NCBI GenBank assembly: GCA_029747015.1
Contig: JAKOGI010001200.1
Location: 32,501 to 96,500, forward strand
Length of the DNA stretch: 64,000 nt
DNA from: Carnegiea gigantea
Taxonomy: Eukaryota; Streptophyta; Magnoliopsida; Caryophyllales; Cactaceae
Reading direction: 5' to 3'
In this document: positions 21,351-33,044 of the stretch, in pieces
How positions within the stretch are numbered: position 1 is the first letter of the stretch
How the letters are laid out: the number at the start of each line of letters is the position of its first letter
Position numbers and translations under genes: made by a program
The notes under the pieces: model-generated
Seen by the model: the letters and a program-made list of their open reading frames with translations, nothing else
The model's database searches: none
What the model was told of the DNA's origin: nothing

Positions 21351-21545
21351 TATATAAAGGTAGAACCACCTACTTTAGAATATGTCTTTGATTATATCTT
21401 TGATGTTAAAGCTGAAAAATTCTTATTAGAAAAAGTAAAGAAATATCGTCATGAATCCAGAGCATCTCCAACTTGATGAACATTTTAATGACTATGTGGA
21501 TAATGATGTAGTAAAAGACATTATTGGAGATGGACATATGTAAAA
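21351..21545 (+). pseudogene. Polyprotein tail and small downstream ORF, virus copy 2
   Basis: A YVFDYIFDVKAEKFLLEK segment (about 21384-21437) matches the region around 6340-6410 of copy 1. The small ORF then starts MNPEHLQLDEHFNDY at about 21452, in a different frame that overlaps the end of the polyprotein, and stops after 31 codons. The overlapping start is informative about the original virus gene arrangement. Confidence 0.5.
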
Positions 21546-21639
21546 TCTCAATATGGATTAGTGGTCTTATCAATGTTAAGTACTCTAAAAAGTTATTGCA
21601 CCATTATTGTATTTTGTCAAGTGTCAAATTAGTAAAATA

Positions 21640-21910
21640 ATGTAATCTACTGCATCCAAGTGAGGGCAGCTATAGTCATATGAAAATATTAGTGTGTACT
21701 GCAGCCATTAGCCCATCCTATATAGTCCATCTCCTCTAAAAAAGTAGAGGCTGAGTGCTGAAAAGTGACACGATCATTTGAGCATACTTGAGCAAAAAAG
21801 ATGTTGAGATTCTCATCTTTCCGTAAACAAGCATCACTGATAATTTCAGTAGCCTACATCCCTTTTCAATCTTTCCATTGTAATATTTTTACTTTTAAGC
21901 TTTCAATAAA
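21640..21910 (+). promoter_or_regulatory. Decayed viral promoter and polyadenylation region, copy 2
   Basis: The sequence around 21715-21760 aligns with the copy 1 promoter, but the TATA box reads CTCTAAAAAAGTAGAGG, so the TATAAA core is lost. AATAAA follows at 21904-21909. Confidence 0.45.
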
Positions 21911-22599
21911 AAAGTTTCCCAATAAGGAATGTTATTCAATCCATCTCATAAATATTATAGTTTCTTCATTTAAATCTCACTATCCTCTAAATCAAAAATT
22001 AATTAGTGATTATGGTCTGAAATAGGCAATGAAACATATTTGTGTTATGCCTGATCTAAGGGATGTGTGGTTGACATTTGTACTCTGTGTAAATTAGAGG
22101 TTAGAAGCATGTCAAGATCTACTGCTGACTAAATTAAGGTAACTATCAAAACTCTATAACTAAGCTTTTATTATTGCTAAGCATAGTGGCTTATAATCAT
22201 AGAGAATATAATATTTATGATACAAGTAAGTATTAGATTACGATAACTACTATCAGTAAAGTCATTATAAGAAGTTAAGTCATTTAAAATATTCATTTTT
22301 CTTAAAAGAAATCCAAAAAATAGCAAAATTACTCAAAGTACCCTATTTGGGTCAAAGTTGAAAATTAGTAAAAGTTTCAAGCCAAAATAATAATAAACTG
22401 ACCAAAAAGCCACTTTCCTCAAACTTTCAGAGACCAAAAAGTTCATTCTTGAACTTTGTGGTTCCAAAAATTCTAACACCACACTTAGAGATACTGAAAA
22501 GTAAATAATCCAAATGTTGTTCAAACTTCTTGAGGAGAGTTGCATTAATGTGGATATTAAATGACTTGTCAACTCTTGGAATGTTATCTAAATGGAGTA

Positions 22600-23060
22600 C
22601 TCAAGGCATTTTTGAGTTGCTCTGTTAGCATGGATAAGTTGAATGTAACATATTTGAAACATGGGGATAAACCATCTTAGTTTGGCTGTCACCATCGATT
22701 CCTGCCAGACATCATACATTTTGAAAAAATTAAACCGCATTTTGTAAGGAAAAAGTTAAAAAAGATGGTCCTCCATGCAGAAAAAATGGGGAGGCACTAT
22801 ACCATGAGGGTCAGAATCTTCTAAAAGTAAACACTAATAGAGTTTTGATAATCCCAAGTTTTAAGGAAAATCTATATAACTAGACCAAGCAAAGCATCTT
22901 CTGTAAGTTACCTTATTTGAGAGATCACTTGCTACATCACAACTTGGACGTGATACATATAGAGAAAAACTTTTGTGATAACATTATTGACAATGTCATG
23001 GATGTACCTAGTTTATTTGGTGGCTCCAAAAAACTAATTAATAACATCATATATAATGAC
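22600..23060 (+). pseudogene. CACTA (En/Spm) TNP2-type transposase fragment
   Basis: The plus strand encodes a C/H-rich segment ending CHHRFLPD (22688-22711) like the zinc-binding part of TNP2 transposases. It then carries KQSIFCKLPYLRDHLLHHNL and DVIHIEKNFCDNIID (about 22893-22995), a highly characteristic TNP2 block. In intact elements this part follows the DDE catalytic region, which is absent here. Stops interrupt the frame at about 22680 and 22800. A local duplication of AATAACATCATATATAATA-type sequence follows (23035-23240). Confidence 0.7.
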
Positions 23061-23389
23061 ATCATACATAATATGGTTTCCGTATATAATTGATAACATC
23101 ATATATAACATCATTAACACTATCATGGAAGACTAGGCAAAGCATCTTCTAGGAGTTTATTTGGTGGTTCCAAGAAGAAGTAAAATCTTATATTATATAC
23201 TTAACTAATTAATAACATCATATATAATATGATTTTCATGTTGATAAACTTTTTATGTAGGTTAAAATTGTACAAATCTTCAATGAAGAACCCCAAATAC
23301 ACATAAATCATTTGACTCAATTGCCTTTAAGAAAAGTGACACATTAGTATGCATTTAGAGTCAATGGATTTCTATTTCACACAAAAAAA

Positions 23390-23930
23390 AGGTGTGAATG
23401 AAAAAAAAAACTTACAATTGTGGTGTTTGTGTAAAAAGGAGAGGGGAAGGTGGATTTGAGGATGATTATTATGGAATCCTCCAAAGGGTTATTCGTGTTG
23501 AATGTCTTGGAGAGCCACTTAAACAATATATGTTGTTTAGGTGAGATTGGTTTGACAACACTCCTCGAGGTACACAATTCCCCAAATTATGTTCCTTTGT
23601 GGAGATGAATGGCACACAAAGACATAGAAAGTATAACTCATTCATATTTGCTACTTCTATAACACAAGTGGTGTACATAAGGTATCCGAATGGAATAAGA
23701 GATAGATCTAATTGGCAGGTTGTTATACCAAACAAACATAGACATAAAGTGAATAACGAATTCACTTTACCGGTTGCATTTCAAGAGGAACATGTGTCTC
23801 ACATGACATTGGTAAATGACATAATTCCTACAACTTTGTTGAATGAAGAAGAAGATATTGAAGAGGTTAATGAAGATGATACAAATGAAGGAAGTAAAGA
23901 GGAGAAGTAGGATTATGACTATGAAGATAT
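23390..23930 (+). pseudogene. CACTA transposase C-terminal domain (DUF4216-like)
   Basis: The frame YYGILQRVIRVECLGEPLKQ (about 23468-23527), a WFD..PRGTQ segment, then the open 103-codon stretch 23599-23910 with FIFATSITQVVYIRYPNG and NWQVVIPNK match the order of DUF4216, the usual C-terminal domain of plant CACTA transposases. It ends in an acidic tail (EEEDIEEVNEDD). One stop or frameshift lies near 23543. It is in the same orientation as the TNP2 fragment upstream, so both belong to one element. Confidence 0.7.
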
Positions 23931-24189
23931 TGATGACAAATAAGTGTCCACCTTGAAGACTTTGAGGATGATAATGAAACTGAGGATGATGACTAGAGTA
24001 GCTTCTATCAAATTGTATATTAAGTCAATTCAAGTACTTGCACAGTGTATGCTTGTAGATTGTGTTCAATGATGATATCCTTATGACTTTAGTACAATTG
24101 TCATGGTTTGATTTGTTGAGCTTGTTTATTTGTTATCACTTATATAATTTGATCACTACATTTTGTATGTTTGTCATAAAGATGTAAGG

Positions 24190-26115
24190 TATGCAACGTG
24201 GACTTGGTGGTGGACGTGGTAGAAATCAAGGGAGAGGGTGCACTAATCAAAGTGCTCGATAAGAAGAGGATTTTCAAGGATGGAAAAATACTAATAAGAT
24301 TCCTTACGACCCTTTTCTTGGCCCCAACAGAATTCCAAGCATGCAATTTACCAAAAATATGCCTCAAAGTTCTATGTACCCCATTATTGACATGAATCTA
24401 TTTCAAAATCAAATACCTCATGCCACTCAGTCTCGAGGAACATTTATGACCAACTAATTCAGTTGATATTTCCCTGTAAGATCATTCATTCCAATTAATA
24501 ATGAAGAAAGAAGTCAAGATCATAGTGAAGGTGCCTCAAGCCTTGGAAGCACGTCTAATAAGATGTTAATCAAGCCAGATGGTAAAGAGCAAGTAGTTAA
24601 ACTTTCCCATTCATGTATATTATGAGCAAAAATATTTAACTATATATTTGTTAGGAACAAAAATTTCTAACTGTGTGTTTGTCATCTGCAAGCTTCTATC
24701 CCTATGATGTGGTGTTTGAAATTACGAGAATATTTGTAAGCAAATATCCTAAGTCTTTGCCATCATAGGGTAAAGTTCCTAAATCATAGTAGGATTTGTG
24801 GTTTGGTGAATTCAAGGTAAGAGAAATCACTAAGTTTGGTATAACTATAAAAATATTCCCGGTGAAAATATTATATGTGTTTTGATGCTTTTTATTTTAC
24901 AAACGCATTTCTATTGGGCTCCGGAGTATAAGTATCATATTAGGAAGAATTTTGACGAAAAAGAGACTAGTAGATTGAAGGACACATTTGGGGAGCTAAG
25001 AAAGAAGAACCAGAGGCCGTTGTGGTTGTCTGACAGTGCTTGGAAGTCACTTAAAGAATATTAGGCTTTAGAAAATTTCAGAAGATGAGTGCACATGTGA
25101 AAAAGAATAGGAATAGTGACTAGGATGGCTTAGGTCCTTCTTTGCATACCTGTGGTTCGATTCCATTTAGTTAGTAAAAGAGACGCTTCGTAAGTGGTTA
25201 ATGCTTACATTTAGTTATTTCTATAGTTTTTACAAATATTGAGAACTCTCCTTTATTTCAACTTATTTGCATAATGTACAGGCCATGAAGCTTAATAGGG
25301 AGCCGATTGCGATATAAGTTTTTAAAGACACTCATCAACCTGACAAGGAGCACATGGGATGATAAGAAATCTAAAAAAAAGCATATGTAAGTTACCTTCA
25401 CTTTTTTGAAGTGTTTAAAAATAATCCCATTTTCACAATTTTCATGCTATACTTTGAAAGTGCAATATTTTCAATCTTATTCTGTAGATGGAGCATTAAC
25501 AGAAATGGGAACAAATTAGAAACTCTCAATTTACAATATATCGTAGGCTCTGATCCATTTGAAATTTCATATTGGACATAGCTTTGGATTCAAGAAAATT
25601 TGAACAAAAAGGGTCATATCTATGGGCTAGGTTCGAAAGGGATGAAACTTTGGCATATGTTGAAGTCCACAACAACATCCAAGAGTAGTCAAAATTAGGA
25701 GCCTAATGTGTGAGAGACAATCACTCTATTCAATAATGAACTGAGTACAATGGCGGAGCAAAACTGCAGAACGGAAGAGAGAAACCATCATTTGAAAAGA
25801 TAAAGTCATGATGTTGAGTGAACAATCTAATGGGGTGCAAAACACACTAAATGAGTCCATCGGATACCAACCAGCATTGGGCTCTAGATCTTGCCTGCCC
25901 CCTTCTTCGCGCCTTTGACAGCGCCCTCGCTCTGCTCCTCATGCCTCTCCTTCTCCTACTCCTCCTGCTCCTCCACCTCAATGCAAATGCCATGATGGTG
26001 GTGGTGGTGGTGGTGGTGGTGGTGGTGGTGATGATAATAGGTCTGATTCAAGTGGCGAGAATCTTGGATATGATCAGGACCCTAGTTATAACTATTTCAA
26101 TTATTAGAACTTTGA
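24190..26115 (+). pseudogene. CACTA companion gene (plant transposase, Ptta/En/Spm type)
   Basis: A Gly/Arg-rich start (MQRGLGGGRGRNQGRG, about 24193) is followed by Pro/Gln/Ser-rich sequence. Near 24882-25062 a segment HFYWAPEYKYHIRKNF, then RPLWLSDSAWKSLKEY, matches the Transposase_24 domain of the TNP1-like second gene. A LNREPIAI.VFKDTH.P segment (about 25291-25340) and a KAYMEH..KWEQ segment across an intron-like gap continue it. A proline-rich and then glycine-repeat exon (25930-26060) probably ends it. Stops are present. The role in the family is binding element ends. Confidence 0.55.
25996..26030. repeat. (GGT)n microsatellite
   Basis: About eleven GGT/GTG triplets follow CATGAT. In one frame they encode polyglycine in the CACTA companion gene. 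Confidence 0.9.
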
Positions 26116-26167
26116 AAATAGGGTGATTTCTATGTTGGATTGGTATGTTGGATTACAATAGTTTGGG

Positions 26168-26480
26168 TAGACCTGGCAAATGGGTTAGTCAGATTGAGTA
26201 CGAGTCAGATCTTAGTTCGGTTCAAGTCAATTTTAGGTAAAGTATGTTCGAGTCGGCTTAGGTTCGGTTTGGGTGAAGTTCGAGTTTGGGTTAATTTTGA
26301 TTCAACCATGTTCGGGTCGAACTCAGGTTCAGTTCGGGTGTTTCGGGTTGTATACAGTAGCCCGATTCGGATCGGGTATGAGTCGAGTCTAATTTGGGTT
26401 AGGTGAGATTCAGTCCAATGTTTGGGTGAATGTCGAGTCAGGTGTAAATCAGCTTAGGCATACATGAAGTCGAGTTAATT
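26168..26480. repeat. GGGTTCGGGTCGGGT-type repeat, hAT-like element remnant
   Basis: It begins TAGACCTGGCAAATGGG and then runs as degenerate GGTTCGGGTCAGGTTCGGG words. The start equals the inverted right edge of the 330-703 repeat. No matching right terminus or 8-bp duplication was found. Confidence 0.5.
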
Positions 26481-28985
26481 TCGGGTCAGTGTATATTTTG
26501 AATGTTTTGAATGTGCTCGTCTCTAATCTTAAATTATTTTTAAAAGCTAAAATATGTTTAATTAGACAAGCCCATTTATTCTATACTCTTCTTTTAATTC
26601 ATGCGTTAACATTTATACGTCCGTATAATATATGCCTGTTTGTGTGTGTGCATCTCTGTGTGTGTGTGTGTTTGGTGTGTAAGTTTTAAAGCTTAAGTAA
26701 AATTAAAAAGAACTTTTGCAATGAAAATTTTTATGGGCTTAATTATACATTTACTATGAAAGTTAGTAAGCTACAACTTACAAGTACAACCCATCCATGG
26801 CCTTATATCTTATGCAATGTGCAATTATCTAAAGGATTAAGGATTTACGGGTTGTTAAGTCAAGTTTCAAGTATCTCAATTGAGGTCATGCTATACAAAA
26901 TTAGTGAACCAACCTAACGTCAATCATGATTCATGAAACAATCGTCTCATTTGCATATATCAAGATTCAAAGATTTCTCAGGATTCATAGTTCATGATAA
27001 AATTTTATTTTGACCGCGGTATTGGTACATAACTTTACGTTTGTCATATTTGAGTTGGTAAATAGAAACAAGTTGATTCAAGTCGACATTTTCAATAATG
27101 GATTTAATCTTCTTTCGATAGCTCATTAAGTGATCACATATCAAGATTCAACGATTTGTCTTTGTGGGATTAACAACTTGATTTACATGTTTTCAATGAG
27201 TCAAAAACTCAAAAGCAACTATAATATACGAGTATGTGATTGTCTAAGATTAAAAATGTCACATTATTATGAGATCACACGCAAACATATATTCTTGAAT
27301 ATGATTATGTAGAATTACAATTTAAGCATGTTATGAAGATAATTTAGGATCATAGTCTATAGATCAGTAATGCAGTATTTTTGACGGAATGATAGTAGTC
27401 ACAGAATGATATTATACTTGGGTAATCCTAGCATGCATTAAGTCATTAAGTGAATTAAATAGTAAAATAATATTGCTAGATCCTAAGAAGTTTATTAATT
27501 TGTTAATTAAGATTATCTTTTCGTGGTTCTTATTTTGACCAAATATTATATCTCTTATATTTTTATTACATATTTATCAAATTAAAAATTAAAAATTAAA
27601 AACTATTAACTATTTTATTTTTTCCTCTTAAGTTTTGTTTGATTTCATTTATAAAATTTCCCTCTTAAGTCTTAAGTCAATTTTCTTTTCCCTCCTAAAC
27701 TCCACTAAATGGATTTTAAAATTTCAGAATTCCCTCCCCCCCCAACCCAAAAGCAAAAAGTGTAAAATAGTAGAAAATTAAATTCCGGCCCTAAAAAAAT
27801 AAATGTTAATAATAATTTTATAATTTTAAGTTGTTAACAAAAGGAAACCTAAATGCTAAATCAAACCCAGGCAACACAACCCACAAGCCCCCTCGGTCTC
27901 TCATGCTGAGGTCGCGTAGCCTTGTGCCCTGAGCCCTCTCTTCTCTTACACTCTCACTCTCCCAGTTTCTCTCTCTTACTTGATCGGCCGTCGGCCCGTC
28001 GCCGATCACCCCCTCAGTGTCGGCCACGCACGGTCGACCCCTCAGTGTCAACCATGCACCCTCTCTCCTCTTATCTCTGAGTCATCTATAGATCTACTCA
28101 TCTCCCACTTGTAGCACGCCGCCCTGACGCTAACAGCCATTCGCGCCGACAGCCTTACGCTGGTCTGACGCCGAGTTCCCCGCAACCTCACCGGCCCTCA
28201 CACTTGATGCCACTGCCCACCGGTACTCTGCCTTCTACTCTTCTTTGCCCAGCCCCCCCCAAAAAAAGGGGTCAAAACTAAAAACCCAATTTTTATGCTT
28301 AATTGTGTATTAATTTCTGGATAAGTTTGGTTTAGTTCTTTAATTTTTGGAAACTAATATAAAGATTGATTTTTGAAATTGGGATTGTGATAATTTAAGG
28401 GTTTTTTGTGATTGATGGAGTAATGGTTGCAACACTTAATCAAGTGTTCCCTAAAATTATGAATATAGCCCTAGGTTGATCATTTATTTGAAAAATATCA
28501 AAAGCAACTTGAATGTTGATTTTGTAATTGGCGAAGAGAAGAAATAGTTGATCATGTCTGATTATCTAAATGCCTAACTTGACATTGCAATTTTCAAAAA
28601 AAAATACTATGCATTTTTTGCCTCAAATGAAGTTGTTGAATGTGTTATGTGTATACCCATGTTTGACCGTTAAAGGCCCACATTGGACCCAACGAGAAAT
28701 GAAAAGCCCGAGCAACTTTGTGGTTGGTACCTAGAGTTGAATCTCTTAACTCTTGAGCTAGGATTTGGAGCGCTTTAGCCACTTGACTGACTTGACTGTG
28801 CCCCTTGATTCTAAGGACCTATTAGTGTAACTATCCATATTCTAGCAAAATCAAATTTGTTATGGACATGCGAAAATACCACTAAAAAGCAATTGAGGGG
28901 GCTAAATGTTTTAGTATATTCCACAAATTGCTATCTTAGTTTTAATATATATGTTTTTTCAAACTAATTATTAAATTAAATGCAG
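26481..28985. other. Spacer and possible 5' part of the hAT element
   Basis: 26481-27800 is AT-rich and shows nothing coding; a C9 run lies near 27733. 27860-28250 is markedly GC-rich with CGCCG words and pyrimidine tracts, and could be the 5' untranslated exon of the hAT element whose coding part starts at 28986 after a TTAAATGCAG|GG acceptor. That link is inference. Confidence 0.35.
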
Positions 28986-31520
28986 GGAGCCATTGACGTT
29001 AAAGGACAAGAAAATGAAATACATGCCAATGAAAATTTGAATTCCATTTCTACAATAACAGCCCTTGATGCCCTTGTCGAAGATGATAAAAAAAGAAGTT
29101 CAGTGTGGCTGGAGTTTCCTGTGATTGATGGGAAATGCTTGAAAACAATTGATAATTGTGTTGTTAAGGTTAGAGAAAGTATGAAATATGTTAAGGTATC
29201 GGAGTCTAGAAAGAGGACTTTTGAGCATTGTATCAGACGGTGTATGATCTTAGAAAACAATGCTTTGTGGTTGGATGTGCGTACTAGGTGAAACTCTACT
29301 TATGAAATGCTTGATAGAGCACTTCTTTTTGTTGATGCTTTTAAGTTACTTGCTTAAATCGATCCTATGTACAAGACTCTTCCCACTAGACTTGTCAATT
29401 CGGGCGGGCGAATTAAATACGGGTCGGGTGTATTCGTGTTCAGGTAAAATACAGGTCGGGTGTATTTCGGGTTCGAGCAAAATACGGCCGGGTATATTTT
29501 GAGTTTACGGATTTCAGGTCAACCCAACGGGTTTGAAGCGCCTTCTTAGTGAGTTTTTTTTTCTAAAATCAAAATCTTGGCATATTTAATGAATAAGCAT
29601 TCTAATTGTGATTTCTTAAAAGAGCATAAAAAATATTCAAATTTTTCAATATGATATATGAATGCCATGTATCGGTAGACGATAGGTCACATTTGAGTGG
29701 GTTGGTCTGTATATTAAAATATTAATAATGGATCATTTATAGGCCGACCCATCTAAAGCATGATAGTAGGTTGGAGCGGTTCGACCTGTTAATAACCTGT
29801 TTAATGATTCAATATTTTGTTAATTAACTTACCATTACTAATTATGTATGCTTTATTAACCGACTGATCTTAACATGAACACAAGTTGGTCCATTGCCCA
29901 ATTGACATCACGTTCGAGATCAATTAGAAGGAAGTCAAATGAAAGAATATTATAGATGCACAAGATATTACAATTATTTATTAATTATAACATCAAATTT
30001 TAGATTATTACAGAGAATATTATTTAAAATGGGAGAAGATGTATTCATTTCACTGAGAATAGAATGGTACAATTTGAACATTTTTAATACTTTCCCATTG
30101 ATTTTCTTAAAACTGGATATTTCATGCCCATTATCTAGATTGTTCCATTTATAAATTGTATATGATGTTATTTTACGGGAATGAATTTGGAAAAGAGTGA
30201 GTACCATCGTCTAATTTGCAAAGGGATGCAATAGTTATACAATGCCTCTCTAAACGATTTATTATAATGAAAAACTATTATCTTTAAGGGGACAAAATTA
30301 AAGAAAAATAAAAAATAAAGATATAATATTCAAGTTGAGCGGGCGGATTTGGGTTCAGGGCGAGTTTGACCCCAAATTTTGCGGGTTTATCAGTTTTGGT
30401 TTATGTCAGGTTCGGATCGAGAAAATCGTGTTCAAAACCCAAAACTTTCGGGCGGGTTCGAGTCGGGTTAGTTTTTGTCAAGCCTGCTTCCCACAGATGA
30501 TGAATGGGAAAGGATTACAAGAATTTATGAGCGTCTTGGACCATTTTGTGATATAACTCATATGTTTTCTGATAGTAAGTATCCTACATCAAACATGTAC
30601 TTTGAAAATGTATGAAAGATCGATATGTTCTTGAAATACCAATTAGATTGTGATGATCCAATTATCAGGAATATGGTCATGGAGATGAGAGCAAAGTTTG
30701 ATAAGTGTTGGAGTCAGTATACCTTATTATTTACTTTTGCCACAATTCTTGATCCTCGATATAAGTTGGTATTTATCAAGTATTGTTATGAGAAATTCTA
30801 TGAAAATAAGGAAATGACAATTAGAAAAGTGAGCGATACACAATTCAAGTTAGAGATGCTTCTTAGAGAGTATAACCAAAGCACTAATCCTCCAACTCCT
30901 ATTGTATCATCAAAACCATCATCACACACTAGTGGATCGGGTTTAAGAATTGGAAACATCAAATGCAAATTTGACTATTTGGCGGCATGTTTTCTATAAT
31001 TCTATACTATCTTACTCTTTTTTTATTTTTAAGGGCAACATAGTGAGACCAATCAAGTTATTTTTCCCTAATTGAATTGATATTAAGTGATAAAAATGTA
31101 TTTCTAATTTCTATATTAATTGTAATTTTGTATTTTGCAGGAATTTGATGAGAATGATAGCAATTATTCGAGTGGAAGTAGAAAGTTAATACTTGATACT
31201 TATTTGGAGGACCCCAAAATTGAGCGCAGAGTGGATTTGGATGTCTTAGAGTTTTGAAAACCAATCAAGAGAAGTATGGTGAACTCTCTCATCTAACTAG
31301 GGATATTTTGAGCGTTCAACTCACTACCGTTGCTTCGAAGTCAACCTTTACCATTGGAGGTAGGATTTTAATAAGTGGAGAAGCTCTTAATTCCTGGGAA
31401 TGTGGAAGCATTGATAGCAACCCGAACTTGGTTATATGACTTTCAATGTAAGTATTGAATATCTTCTGTTTTATTTGTTTATATTTATCTTTTTTCCTAC
31501 TTTTTGTGAATTTTTGTTGT
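28986..31520 (+). pseudogene. hAT-family (Ac-like, BED-finger type) transposase pseudogene
   Basis: The coding exon opens after a splice acceptor (ATGCAG|GGAGCC). A BED-finger-like start (KRSSVWLEF, about 29090) runs directly into the core (NCVVKVRESMKYVK, LDVRTR.NSTYEMLDRA, DEWERITRIYERLGPF, FATILDPRYKL), so the region between BED finger and core is deleted. After a small intron (acceptor TTTTGCAG at 31133-31140) the hAT dimerisation domain follows: LDVLEFWKTNQEKY, LSVQLTTVASKSTF, GGRIL and, after a one-base shift, VEALIATRTWL. Three stops (29289, about 29356, 30612), a frameshift near 31400 and a 1.1-kb insertion inactivate it. The family cuts and pastes elements with 8-bp target duplications. 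Confidence 0.85.
29387..30487. mobile_element. 1.1-kb nonautonomous hAT-like element inserted in the transposase gene
   Basis: It is flanked by an exact 8-bp direct repeat CTTCCCAC (29379-29386 and 30488-30495). Removing the insert and one copy joins the transposase codons ctt ccc aca gat gat without loss of frame, proving insertion. The left end TAGACTTGTCAA and the right end (reverse complement CAGGCTTGACAA) match at 9 of 12 positions. Both subterminal regions are GGGCGGGT/GGGTTCGGGT-rich, and the centre (29540-30330) is AT-rich with no coding potential. The 8-bp duplication and short CAGGCTTG-like ends indicate the hAT superfamily. Confidence 0.85.
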
Positions 31521-32589
31521 GCATTTTGTTTCACTTTAACACAAGAAGAAGAAGAAAAATTCGTTGGATCAAATGTGGATTGGTCAAGTACTAAAGGTGT
31601 TAGATTTTCCCCTCAGCATAAATGATGGCCAATGTAATTGATCACTTACTTTAGTACTTGGTTGGTTAATTCTCCTGTGTCCCTAGTTTTTGGGGTTCTC
31701 TTATGGGTTTAGACTGTTTTGAAATTTTTTTCATTTTGATAGGACCTTGGATTGGATTTCTCTGATAGATTTGATGCGAGATGCAAGGTAATTGCTCTAT
31801 TCTTTTTAATTTTTCAAGTCTCATTGTTGCGATGTTATATGTAAATATCTGATGTTATTTGCTAGTGGAGGGAGCAAACTATAAAAACTCATGTAAAGTA
31901 AAAATAGCAAGATGCCAAAAGCATTGCCATTTTGTTTTTGTTTGCTAATCTTTTCTATTATCTCCATTTCCAGGTTTAGAAGACTATTGAGATTGTGGTT
32001 TCTTTTACTTGCTCAAATTCGGAGACCTAGTCGCATTGTCTTCCTCTTATTATTGTAATGTGTGTGAACTTCATTAACGCTTAGCTATTAACTAAGGAGA
32101 TGATTAAGGATTATCGTGTGAACTTTTACATTTGATTTAAACTTTATTTTAGATTGGTGTTGCATTTGTAATAGTTGAACTAAGAATTTGCATGTGGTAC
32201 TAATGCCATAGTTGGGGGATGTCAACCAATGTCTCTGAGTGGGTAGCCCATTGAATTTGGCATTGTAATGTGGATCATTGTTTATGTTCTAGCCAAGCTA
32301 GCTTTACAAGTATTGAACTACTATATTGATTGATAACTTATTAGATTAGCAACTTATGGGATTAGCAACAAGCCAATAAGGCAACAACCAATAGGTTGAA
32401 ATATGTCAAAAGTATTACATTTTACCTACTTGGTTAAAAACTTTAACGAATTATGTATTATGGTTATAGGTAGATTATGATTTGCTTGTTTATCAAAGTT
32501 GTGCTAAATTGCGATAGGAGCTTTTCTTCTAGGCCTTAACAATGAAATTTAGGAAATTAGGAACAGTTTTGGGTTGACTGGTTGTGACT
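31521..32589. other. AT-rich spacer after the hAT gene
   Basis: The acidic/lysine segment near 31545-31620 (after AAGAAGAAGAAAAATTCG) may be a last hAT exon. Nothing else was recognised. Confidence 0.4.
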
Positions 32590-32910
32590 TATCAGTATGC
32601 TTCAGTTCGGGTTGTATTTGGGTCATTCATTTTCGGGTCACTTCGGCTCAGGTCACTTCAGTTGGGGTTTGAATAGGGTCGGTTCATTTCGGGTGTGGGT
32701 CATTACGATTCATGCTATAATTTGTGTTTCATTCGGTATGGATCGGTTTACTTTGGTGTTCGGGTCCAAATTGTTTCATCCCATTTCGGGTGTCGGTTCG
32801 GGTATGAATCCAGGTTGTTTGGTTCGAGTTTCGAATCTCGAGTCAGCCTTACCAGATCTGGGTTTGGGATTGCTAAACTTTGTAGTTATGCTTTTGTGAG
32901 TTCGAACTAG
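32590..32910. repeat. GGGTCGGTTCGGGT-type repeat
   Basis: Degenerate GTTCGGGT / CATTTCGGGTC words make up the stretch, as at 330, 26168 and 29387. Ends were not defined. Two overlapping plus-strand frames in it are composition artefacts. Confidence 0.45.
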
Positions 32911-33044
32911 AACTTTGATGCGATTGTGTTGAACTTGTTCATTTGTGGTGGTTCAATAAAATTAACCACGTGTGGTGGTTGTTGTAATCTTAACAGTTGC
33001 AGGTTTTGTTAATTTTATAATTGGATAATTTACTTTTCAAATTA

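Larger units (their letters stand above)
20020..22290 (+). mobile_element. Endogenous caulimovirid copy 2, internally deleted
   Basis: This is the plus-strand relative of copy 1. It shows leader, primer site (20283-20294), polyprotein start (about 20366), coat-like segments (20907-21350), then directly the end of the polyprotein, the small ORF, the promoter block, AATAAA (21904-21909) and leader to about 22290. About 4.3 kb present in copy 1 (rest of coat, movement, protease, RT, RNase H) is absent, with the junction near 21350. Stops and frameshifts are common. The order of the shared blocks is the same as in copy 1, confirming that the blocks belong together. Confidence 0.75.

Noticed and set aside
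25851..26126. 91-codon frame with polyLeu and polyVal
   Set aside because: It is a shifted reading of the proline-rich/polyglycine exon of the CACTA companion gene.
27818..28051. 77-codon GC-rich minus-strand frame
   Set aside because: It lies in a CGCCG- and pyrimidine-rich stretch that looks like an untranslated exon; no motif.
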